A stretch of DNA of 40,262 bases, taken from the NCBI GenBank assembly GCA_003725585.1, contig RJMB01000034.1:318-40579 (forward strand), written 5' to 3'. A program made the position numbers and the translations under genes. A model generated the notes under the pieces. It searched no databases. It was not told the origin of the DNA and was given only the letters and a program-made list of their open reading frames with translations. Positions 15,468 to 22,369 of this stretch are shown here, one piece after another. The stretch is from Halostreptopolyspora alba (lineage in GTDB: Bacteria > Actinomycetota > Actinomycetes > Streptosporangiales > Streptosporangiaceae). The number at the start of each line of letters is the position of its first letter. Within the stretch, counting starts at the first letter, position 1.

Positions 15468-16333
15468 CCGCGTCGTTGGTGCACGCGCTGGTTGACGACG
15501 CGGGGCTGTTCCCGCCTACCGCGTTGGGCATGGCGGACGCCGTCGAGCGGCACCGCGCGGACCTGGCCGGGGGCAGTGTGGTGCTGAGTCACCGGTTCCT
15601 GTGCCCGGCGTCGCGCACCGGTGAGCTGTGCGCCCATCTGGCGGAGGGGGACCGGTTCCGGGTGGGACTGGTCGCCGACACCGGTGCCGACGGGCTGGCT
15701 GGCGCGGTCGCCGAGATCACCGGCGATACGCGCCTGGAGCTGGCGATGGTGGAGTTCCCGCTCGCCCGCGTCGGCGCCGACGAGCCGGCGGCCGCGCTGG
15801 CGGCGACCCGCGACGCACTGGATGCCGCCGGGATCGCGCCGGCAATCCCGGTGTTCGCCGAACCGGCGTCATGGACCGATGTGGATCACCTGGTGGTCGC
15901 GATCGCGGCACGGCGGGACGCGTTCCGGCTCAAGCTGCGCTGTGGCGGTGTACGCGCGGAGCTGTTCCCCAGCCCGGAGGAGCTGGCGGCCGCGCTGGTC
16001 GTGGCCGCGCGGGCGGACGTCACGGTGAAGGCGACCGCCGGGCTGCACCACGCCGTGCGCTACACCGACTCCACCACCGGATTCGTCCACCATGGCTACC
16101 TCAACCTGCTGGTCGCGGCCGCCGAGGCCACCGGTGGCGCGGATCCCGCCACCCTCGCCGAAACGCTGCGGAGCACCGACCGCGGGACGCTGCTGGAGCG
16201 GGCGGCCGGACTGGACAGGGCGACGGTCGCCGCCACCCGGCGGCTGTTCACGAGCTACGGCTCGTGCAGTACCGCGACACCGGTCACCGAAGCGCGCGGG
16301 TTCGGACTACTCGCGCGGACCAGCGAACCGTGA
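15464..16333 (+). CDS. unrecognised conserved-looking protein between hmgA and fahA
   Basis: A 289-residue soluble protein that I cannot place in a named family. Alternating hydrophobic strands and helices (RFRVGLVADTG, ELAMVEFPLA, APAIPVFAE, FRLKLRCGG, ADVTVKATAGLHHAV) suggest a TIM-barrel-like alpha/beta layout with conserved-looking Lys and His residues at strand ends (KLRCGG, KATAGLHH). No signal peptide or membrane segment is seen. It starts with GTG overlapping the hmgA stop and ends next to fahA, so it should be made with them. It could supply the missing maleylacetoacetate isomerisation or another step; this is a guess from position. Confidence 0.8.
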   Translation: MTASLVHALVDDAGLFPPTALGMADAVERHRADLAGGSVVLSHRFLCPASRTGELCAHLAEGDRFRVGLVADTGADGLAGAVAEITGDTRLELAMVEFPLARVGADEPAAALAATRDALDAAGIAPAIPVFAEPASWTDVDHLVVAIAARRDAFRLKLRCGGVRAELFPSPEELAAALVVAARADVTVKATAGLHHAVRYTDSTTGFVHHGYLNLLVAAAEATGGADPATLAETLRSTDRGTLLERAAGLDRATVAATRRLFTSYGSCSTATPVTEARGFGLLARTSEP

Positions 16334-16359
16334 CATCGCCGAGAAGGGACAACCTCCCC

Positions 16360-17556
16360 GTGAACGACACCTGGGCGCCGGTACCGGCCGGCTCCGGATT
16401 CGGCATCACCAACCTGCCCTACGGAGTGTTCGCCACGCCAGGCACCTCACCCCGCGTCGGGGCGCGTATCGGCGATCACGTGCTCGACCTCGCCACGGCA
16501 CTGAACGACGAGGTCTTCGCGACACCGTCGCTGAACGCGTTCCTGGCCCAGGGGCGTGCTCGCTGGACCCGGGTGCGGGCGCGCATCTGGGACCTGCTCA
16601 CCGACGAGCGGCACCGGACGGACGTCGAACGCGCGCTGCACCCGCTGCACACCGTCAGCCTGCACCTGCCGTTCGACGTCGCCGACTACATCGACTTCTA
16701 CGCCAGCGAGCACCACGCCACCAACCTCGGCAGGATGTTCCGCCCCGACGCGGCCGCGCTACTGCCGAACTGGAAGCACCTGCCCGTCGGCTATCACGGT
16801 CGCGCGGGTACCGTGGTCGTGTCCAACACCGACATCATCCGGCCATGCGGGCAGCGCAAGGCACCCGCCGACGACGCGCCGACGTTCGGCCCATCGGCCA
16901 AACTCGACATCGAGGTCGAGGTCGGGTTCGTCGTCGGGACGCCGAGCCCACTCGGCTCACGCGTGGCCACCACGGACTTCGCCGAGCACGTCTTCGGCGT
17001 ATGCTTGGTCAACGACTGGTCGGCCCGCGACATCCAGGCGTGGGAGTACGTGCCGCTGGGGCCGTTCCTCGGCAAGTCGTTCGCCACCTCGGTCTCGCCG
17101 TGGATCGTGCCGCTGGAGGCGCTCGGCGAGGCCCGCGTGCCCACCCCGGCCGGGCAGCCAGCGCTGCTGGACTACCTGCGCGAACCCGAACCGTGGGGTC
17201 TTGACCTCGACCTGGAGCTGGTACTCAACGGGCGGAAGGTCTCCCACCCGCCCTACGCGCGGATGTACTACTCGCCCGCGCAGATGCTGGCCCACACCAC
17301 AGTGAACGGGGCCGCACTGCGTACGGGCGACCTGTACGCCTCCGGCACCGTCTCCGGGCCGGAACGGGACCAGTGGGGTTCACTGATCGAGCTGACCTGG
17401 AACGGCGCCGAACCACTCACGCTCCCCGACGGCAGCACCCGCACGTTCCTCGCCGACGGCGATACCGTCACCATCTCCGGAACCGCACCCGGACCGGACG
17501 GCGCCCGGATCGACCTCGGCGAGGTCACCGGCACGATCGCCCCCGCTCGGGAGTAA
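16360..17556 (+). CDS. fahA: fumarylacetoacetase
   Basis: A 398-residue hydrolase that splits fumarylacetoacetate into fumarate and acetoacetate, ending the homogentisate route. The N-terminal domain begins SGFGITNLPYGVF; the FAH core carries DFYASEHHATNLGRMF, the metal site LDIEVEVGFVVG, NDWSARDIQAWEY and GPFLGKSFATSVSPW, all as in known enzymes. GTG 16360 fits the family N-terminus and has GAGAAGGGA upstream; GTG 16330, which overlaps the previous stop, is the alternative. It is the last gene of the operon. Confidence 0.92.
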   Translation: MNDTWAPVPAGSGFGITNLPYGVFATPGTSPRVGARIGDHVLDLATALNDEVFATPSLNAFLAQGRARWTRVRARIWDLLTDERHRTDVERALHPLHTVSLHLPFDVADYIDFYASEHHATNLGRMFRPDAAALLPNWKHLPVGYHGRAGTVVVSNTDIIRPCGQRKAPADDAPTFGPSAKLDIEVEVGFVVGTPSPLGSRVATTDFAEHVFGVCLVNDWSARDIQAWEYVPLGPFLGKSFATSVSPWIVPLEALGEARVPTPAGQPALLDYLREPEPWGLDLDLELVLNGRKVSHPPYARMYYSPAQMLAHTTVNGAALRTGDLYASGTVSGPERDQWGSLIELTWNGAEPLTLPDGSTRTFLADGDTVTISGTAPGPDGARIDLGEVTGTIAPARE

Positions 17557-17789
17557 CGGCGGTGGCGAAGGTCATCCGGAGGGTTCGTTCCCGCACGGCG
17601 CAAGCGGGCGGGCCGACCTGGACGTGATCGCGCCCAAACGGTGCGAAGGGCGGTCGGCGGCGGCCCGCTGCTGGTGGCGAGGCCGCCGACGCGGGTGGGC
17701 GACGGTTGTCACCCGGTGGTGTGCCCTGTTCCCCGGCGGGTGCGGTATGCGCGTTGTTGGCAGGTGCGTGAGCGGTACGTGCGGGTTTG
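17557..17789. other. no gene seen
   Basis: GC-rich stretch after fahA. Open frames here run into the recombinase remnant but show no family motif of their own. It may hold further worn parts of that recombinase. Confidence 0.3.
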
Positions 17790-18075
17790 TCCAGTGGTGG
17801 ACTCGTTGGCCGAGACCTACCAGCGCACCGACCTGTTCGATCAGGCCATCGCCAACGGCAGCCCGGCCGCCACGAGGAACCTGATCCAGAACCTGGTCGC
17901 CGAGGTGCGCGTCACCAGCCGGCGCACCGTGCGGCCGGTGTTCCTGGTGCCGATCCAACGACATGGCGGAACCTCCCCGGACGGGAAGGAGGTTCGCGCG
18001 ATGTCGTACGGGGTGCACCCGGCAGGATTCGAACCTGCGGCCGGCAGATTAGAAGTCTGCTGCTCTATCCACTGA
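17790..18075 (+). pseudogene. C-terminal remnant of a serine recombinase ending inside tRNA-Arg
   Basis: The frame contains FDQAIANGSPAATRNLIQNL, VAEVRVTSRRTVRPVFLVP and a tail with KEVRAM...GVHPAGFEPAA. This matches the far C-terminus of large serine recombinases of actinomycete integrating elements, whose genes often run into a tRNA so that the reversed T-loop is read as GFEP. The catalytic domain and the zinc/recombinase domains are absent. Its stop codon (18073-18075) is within the tRNA on the other strand. I read it as the scar of an element integrated at the tRNA 3' end. Confidence 0.65.
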
Positions 18076-18086
18076 GCTACGGGTGC
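18014..18086 (-). tRNA. tRNA-Arg (anticodon TCT)
   Basis: Read on the minus strand, a full 73-base cloverleaf: acceptor GCACCCG/CGGGTGC, D-arm GCTC/GAGC, anticodon stem GCAGA/TCTGC around CTTCTAA (anticodon TCT), variable CGGCC, and T-arm GCAGG-TTCGAAT-CCTGC with discriminator A. The CCA end is not encoded (the genome reads CCC). The 3' end faces the recombinase remnant. Confidence 0.96.
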
Positions 18087-18097
18087 TTGGTTGAATT

Positions 18098-18130
18098 GTG
18101 TCCCGTGGCGGGACACTGGCTGGGACACTG
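18098..18130. repeat. cluster of GGGACAC repeats upstream of the tRNA
   Basis: GTGTCCC (18098-18104) and GGGACAC (18110-18116) form a 7-base stem with a 5-base loop, and a third copy GGGACACTG follows at 18122-18130. It lies 12 bases upstream of the tRNA 5' end. It could be a transcription signal or part of an old attachment region; function not known. Confidence 0.4.
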
Positions 18131-18488
18131 TGGCCTGGCGTTGCGGGACATGGTGGTCCAGCTGGCGGGGTGGCGCGCCGGGGAGGTCCGATCGTGGCCG
18201 GCTGCCGAGTGGTTCCGGACCGCGGTGACCTCCGAGCCTCGGGGGGACATTCTACGGTATTCGGCCGATGTCGCCCTTGGGTGGGCGAAGCACGACAACT
18301 AGGGCCTTTCGTAGTTGCGTCTCGTTAGCACGCGGGCTCCACCAAATCGGTTGCTAACACCGTCGCGAAACAGGTTACCCACGATTAACCGCGGGTGGGA
18401 CGCGACCGGCGTGTGTCTCGCGGAGTCGCGCCCCGTTCCCGAGAAGGTTCGCACCGTGACAGTCGTCGGTAAACCGGGGTGTGACCGG
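18131..18488. other. no gene seen
   Basis: About 360 bases right of the tRNA without a convincing reading frame. Composition is lower in GC than the flanks around 18300-18400. No terminator or repeat stands out. Confidence 0.35.
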
Positions 18489-18548
18489 TCAGAAGACCCA
18501 CCATGCGCCGGCTGCGATCACGAACGCGAGCATCATCGCGGTTGTCAT
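18489..18548 (-). CDS. possible 19-residue hydrophobic peptide
   Basis: ATG at 18548 opens a 19-codon frame, MTTAMMLAFVIAAGAWWVF, ending in TGA. A strong ribosome site, GAGGGGGAG, lies 3 to 4 bases upstream. The sequence would make one short membrane helix. It is too short to be found by family searches of normal settings, and I know of no match, but the site and the non-random composition make it worth noting. It lies in an otherwise empty 620-base gap. Confidence 0.4.
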   Translation of the reverse strand: MTTAMMLAFVIAAGAWWVF

Positions 18549-18708
18549 GTCTCCCCCTCATTGTGAACGGCCGTTCCTGCTGGCCGCACGCCTCGTGAGA
18601 GCGAAAATTACAATGTGAGATTGCTTGCGTGCCATGTGTGGTGGGTGGGTCTTACCGGGACTTGGGGCGATCATGAAGTGCCCGAGGGGTGGCACTACCG
18701 TTGACCTC

Positions 18709-19746
18709 GTGAGAACTACGCGCGATCAGGCCCCCGCCCGGGCGGGGGCCCTTGGGCTGCTCGTCGGGGTGGTCCTCGACACGGCCCTTCCCGATCCCCG
18801 CCGGGCGCACCCGGTGGCCGCATTCGGCCATGCCGCGTCCGCTCTGGAACGCCGCCTGTACCGACCCTCGCTCGCACAAGGCGCGCGGTACGCCGTCCTC
18901 GCCGTGGCCCCCGTTGTCGCGGCGGCCGCGCTCGCCGAACGCGGCGGCCCGTTGCGTCGGGTGACCCTGACCGCCGCCACCACCTGGGCCGTCGTCGGGG
19001 GCGACATGCTCGGCCGGGAGGCCAGCGGGATCGCGGACGCGCTCGAGGCGGGCGACCTCGACACGGCCCGCGAACGGCTGCCCCGGCTGTGCGGGCGCGA
19101 CCCCAACGAACTCGACGAGGAGGGTCTCACACGCGCCACGGTGGAGTCGGTGGCGGAGAACACCTCCGACGCCGTGGTGGCGCCGCTGCTGTGGGGCGGG
19201 CTACTCGGCGTTCCCGGGCTCGCCGGGTACCGCGCGGTCAACACCCTCGACGCGATGGTCGGGCACCGCTCGCCCCGGTACGAGCGCTTCGGCTGGGCCG
19301 CCGCGCGCGCCGACGACGTCGCCAACTGGGCCCCCGCGCGGCTCACCGCCGCGCTCACCGCCCTGGCGGCCCCGACCATCGCGGGTGACCCGGTCCGCGC
19401 GTGGCGCGCCCGCTCGCGTTACGGGCCGCGGCACCCCAGCCCGAACGCGGGCCAGTGCGAGGCGGCTTTCGCCGGTGCGCTGGGTGTGCGCCTCGGCGGG
19501 ACCAACAGTTACGGGGGCAGGGCAGAGAGCCGCCCCGAACTGGGGGATGGGCATCGCCCCGAGGTCGGCGACATCCGCCGCGCCGTCCGACTCGCCCGAG
19601 TCGTCACGGGAGCCGCGGCCACGGTCGCCGCAGCGCTGGCGACCGTGACGGCACCGAAGGGGTGGAGCCGCGCCCAACGGGGCGCCCCTGCCCGCCTGGC
19701 GGGCGTGCCCGGGCAACGGAAGCCACGGCGGGGGAGGGCGGCATGA
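18709..19746 (+). CDS. cobD: adenosylcobinamide-phosphate synthase CobD/CbiB
   Basis: A 345-residue membrane enzyme that joins (R)-1-aminopropan-2-ol phosphate to adenosylcobyric acid. Family marks: [21 protein letters not shown] near the start, [40 protein letters not shown] and [34 protein letters not shown], and [18 protein letters not shown] toward the end. Several hydrophobic segments are present. GTG 18709 gives a normal length; ATG 18673 is possible. Its stop overlaps the cobQ start (ATGA), so the two are coupled. No riboswitch is seen upstream. Confidence 0.9.
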   Translation: MRTTRDQAPARAGALGLLVGVVLDTALPDPRRAHPVAAFGHAASALERRLYRPSLAQGARYAVLAVAPVVAAAALAERGGPLRRVTLTAATTWAVVGGDMLGREASGIADALEAGDLDTARERLPRLCGRDPNELDEEGLTRATVESVAENTSDAVVAPLLWGGLLGVPGLAGYRAVNTLDAMVGHRSPRYERFGWAAARADDVANWAPARLTAALTALAAPTIAGDPVRAWRARSRYGPRHPSPNAGQCEAAFAGALGVRLGGTNSYGGRAESRPELGDGHRPEVGDIRRAVRLARVVTGAAATVAAALATVTAPKGWSRAQRGAPARLAGVPGQRKPRRGRAA

Positions 19747-21308
19747 CCCGGACGGAACCGGACGGTGGCGCGCCCTCCCTGCTCGTCACCGGCACGACCT
19801 CCGACGCCGGAAAGAGCGTCGTCGCCGCGGGGCTGTGCCGGTGGTTGGCGCGCCAGGGTGTGAAGGTGGCCCCGTTCAAGGCGCAGAACATGTCCCTTAA
19901 CTCGGTGGTGACTCCCGACGGCGCGGAGATCGGTCGGGCCCAGGCCATGCAGGCCGCCGCCAGCGGCATCGAGCCCGACGCGGGGATGAACCCGATCCTG
20001 CTCAAACCGGGGGGCGACCGCAGCAGCCAGGTGGTGGTGCGTGGCCGCCCGGCCGGAGAGGCCGACGCCGTCAGCTACCGCGAGCACAAGGAGTGGCTGC
20101 GCGACATCGCGGTCGAGAGCCTCGCGGAACTGCGGTCGCGCTACGAGGTGGTCATCTGCGAGGGGGCGGGAAGCCCCGCGGAGATCAACCTGCGCGACGG
20201 CGACCTCGCCAACATGGGGCTGGCCCGGGCGGCGGGGCTGCCCGTGCTCGTGGTCGGCGACATCGACAGGGGAGGAGTGTTCGCCGGGCTGCACGGCACA
20301 CTCGCCCTGCTGGAGCCGGCCGACCAGGCACTGGTCGCCGGGTTCGTGATCAACAAGTTCCGGGGCGCGCGGGAGTTGCTGGAGCCGGGCCTGCGGATGC
20401 TGCGGGAGCTGACCGGGCGTGAGGTGCACGGTGTCCTGCCGTGGCTCGACGGGATGTGGCTGGACGTGGAGGACTCGCTCGCGTTGAGCGTCGACCGTGG
20501 CCCGATGGCCGCGCCGGTGGGGGAGCAGCCGCTCCGTGTCGCCGTGGTGCGGTTCCCGCGGATCAGCAACTTCACCGACATCGACGCGCTGACCGTCGAA
20601 CCCGGGGTGGACGTGCGGTTCGTGACCACACCGCACGAGCTGGAGGACGCCGACCTCGCGATCCTTCCGGGAACCCGCGCGACGGTCGCGGACCTCGCCT
20701 GGTTGCGTGAACGGGGGTTGGACGGTGTGCTCGCCCGGCGGGCCGCCCGGGGACACCCGGTCCTCGGGATCTGCGGGGGGTACCAGATGCTGGCCCGGGA
20801 GATCCGCGACGATGTGGAATCCGCCGCCGGGACCGTGAACGGGCTGGACCTGCTGCCCACGACGGTGACGTTCGCCGCCGAGAAGACCCTCGGTCGCCCC
20901 GAGGGCACCTGCTACGGGGAGCGCGTGGTGGGCTACGAGATCCACCACGGCCAAACCGAGGTGGCGTGGTCGGGGGCGGGGACGGTCCCCTTCCTCGACG
21001 GCTGCCGCGTCGGTGCGGTGTGGGGGACGACCTGGCACGGGGCACTGGAGAACAACGCGTTCCGCCGGGCGTTCCTGGCCGATGTCGCCGAATGCGCGGG
21101 AAGGAGTTTCGTCGCCGCGGCCGGTACCGACTTCGCCGCCGAACGCACGGCCCGACTGGACGCGCTCGGCGACATGGTCGAGAGGCACATGGACACCGGC
21201 GCCATCTGGCGTCTCCTCGAATCGGGGGCGCCGAGCGGGCTTCCGGTCGTCTGGCCCGCCGGTGTGGCACCCGCGGCTTCCTCTGGGAGTGGCGAGAACA
21301 CCGGCTGA
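19743..21308 (+). CDS. cobQ: cobyric acid synthase CobQ
   Basis: A 521-residue ATP- and glutamine-dependent amidotransferase that amidates four side chains of adenosyl-cobyrinate a,c-diamide. The N-terminal dethiobiotin-synthetase-like domain shows [17 protein letters not shown] (P-loop), [32 protein letters not shown] and [10 protein letters not shown]; the C-terminal glutaminase-like domain has [13 protein letters not shown] with the nucleophile Cys, and [13 protein letters not shown] 19743 overlaps the cobD stop. Length is normal. Confidence 0.94.
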   Translation: MTRTEPDGGAPSLLVTGTTSDAGKSVVAAGLCRWLARQGVKVAPFKAQNMSLNSVVTPDGAEIGRAQAMQAAASGIEPDAGMNPILLKPGGDRSSQVVVRGRPAGEADAVSYREHKEWLRDIAVESLAELRSRYEVVICEGAGSPAEINLRDGDLANMGLARAAGLPVLVVGDIDRGGVFAGLHGTLALLEPADQALVAGFVINKFRGARELLEPGLRMLRELTGREVHGVLPWLDGMWLDVEDSLALSVDRGPMAAPVGEQPLRVAVVRFPRISNFTDIDALTVEPGVDVRFVTTPHELEDADLAILPGTRATVADLAWLRERGLDGVLARRAARGHPVLGICGGYQMLAREIRDDVESAAGTVNGLDLLPTTVTFAAEKTLGRPEGTCYGERVVGYEIHHGQTEVAWSGAGTVPFLDGCRVGAVWGTTWHGALENNAFRRAFLADVAECAGRSFVAAAGTDFAAERTARLDALGDMVERHMDTGAIWRLLESGAPSGLPVVWPAGVAPAASSGSGENTG

Positions 21309-21503
21309 GGTCCCTGTGGACGGCGGGCGCGGCCACGGGACCAACGGTTAGGCTGGGAAACCAGCGGTCAGGGGAACGAGGGCCGGGCCCGCCGGCGAGG
21401 GCGGGCGCAGGTGAGGCACATCCGAGACGGCCCGCACGTGGTGGACACGGCCGCACCCCCGGCGCTCACCATCGCGCCGACGCTTTTTGAGTGGAGGCCA
21501 GTA

Positions 21504-21935
21504 ATGACCACGTCCACCCCGGCTCGGCCCACCGCCGCGCAGCCCGCCCGCCACGTGACCCTCGCCCTCGACCCCATGACCCACGACGAGCTCGAACGCG
21601 CCGCCGGCCACCGCGACGTCGCGTCCTATCTCTGTGTCCTGGCCGGCCGCTACGCCCGTTGGAACGAACTGCGCGAGTGGATGTCGCAGCTCGAGACCGC
21701 CTACGGTGCCCTGCCGCCCGAGGCGCTCGAACGCCTGTACCGGCGGATGTTGGGGCTACCGCCGCGGACTCCCGAGGGCACGGGGTCGCTCACGGTGACG
21801 CTCGATGCGGAGGAGTTTCGCGCCCTCGCCGAACGCGCGGGGGAACGCCCCTTGGCCTCGTACGCGCGCGAGGTCCTCCTCGACCTGGTGACCTCGGCGG
21901 AGTGGGACGAACCATCGGGCGCCGAGTCCGGCTAG
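21504..21935 (+). CDS. small protein with two ribbon-helix-helix-like halves
   Basis: A 143-residue protein with no named family that I recognise. Two segments repeat a pattern: VTLALDPMTHDELERAAG...VASYLCVLAGRY (about 20-55) and LTVTLDAEEFRALAERAG...LASYAREVLLDL (about 98-132). Each is a short strand, then helix, turn and helix, as in ribbon-helix-helix DNA-binding units, so the chain could act as a fused dimer. The link between them is helical (WNELREWMSQLETAYG). GTGGAGG precedes ATG 21504. A perfect palindrome follows the stop. It might be an antitoxin-like or regulatory protein, but no toxin gene is next to it. Confidence 0.75.
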   Translation: MTTSTPARPTAAQPARHVTLALDPMTHDELERAAGHRDVASYLCVLAGRYARWNELREWMSQLETAYGALPPEALERLYRRMLGLPPRTPEGTGSLTVTLDAEEFRALAERAGERPLASYAREVLLDLVTSAEWDEPSGAESG

Positions 21936-21943
21936 CTGGTGCC

Positions 21944-21973
21944 GGTGTCCGCGGGCGCGCGCCCGCGGACACC
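21944..21973. terminator. 30-base perfect palindrome downstream of the small protein gene
   Basis: The 30 bases are a perfect inverted repeat, arms beginning GGTGTCCGCGGGCGC with no loop bases spared, 9 bases after the stop codon. It would form a very stable RNA hairpin and most likely ends transcription; no T-run follows. Confidence 0.6.
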
Positions 21974-22010
21974 AGCACGTACGGGTGTCCTGGCGCGCCG
22001 GTATCCGGTG

Positions 22011-22050
22011 CCGTCCCGGAAACATCGCCGTGGCCCCGTTTTCGGGACGG
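22011..22050. terminator. second hairpin downstream
   Basis: Arms 22011-22023 (CCGTCCCGGAAAC) and 22038-22050 (GTTTTCGGGACGG) pair over 13 bases with one G-T pair and a 14-base loop. It may be a backup terminator or a separate structured element ahead of the BCCT promoter. Confidence 0.45.
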
Positions 22051-22106
22051 CCGGGAAAATAAACGCCGAAATCGTCTCGATGGCGTCTCGATCAAGCAAC
22101 GAAGAG

Positions 22107-22142
22107 GGGATTGTTGACAATCCCGGCTAACGGTACTAACTT
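22107..22142 (+). promoter_or_regulatory. BCCT promoter with embedded palindromic operator
   Basis: GGGATTGT-TG-ACAATCCC (22107-22124) is a perfect 8-2-8 palindrome. It contains TTGACA (22114-22119), which with TAACTT (22137-22142) at 17-base spacing makes a sigma-70-like promoter facing the BCCT gene. A protein on the palindrome would block the -35 box. The site resembles GntR/FadR-type operators; the regulator is not in the window. The leader to the ATG is about 220 bases and holds no gene I can see. Confidence 0.55.
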
Positions 22143-22369
22143 CCCAATTCATCTTGGTTGAGTCTCATGTTGGCAGGTCGTCTCCTGTCGGTAGTGCTCA
22201 TCTCGCTGTAGCAGGACCGTGGAGGGCGCCGGGCTCCCTAAATTCTGGGTGGGTCCAATCGGAAAACGTTGGGTATGTCGTTCCAGCGGCCCTGGAATGG
22301 GCAGCACGTGCCGCTCCGAGCGGAATGACCCTGACCGTGGCAATGGCAATTGGATGACAGGGAGCCGCG

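Noticed and set aside
19509-21344. Minus-strand open frame of 611 codons
   Set aside because: Antisense of cobD and cobQ, low-complexity composition and no ribosome site.
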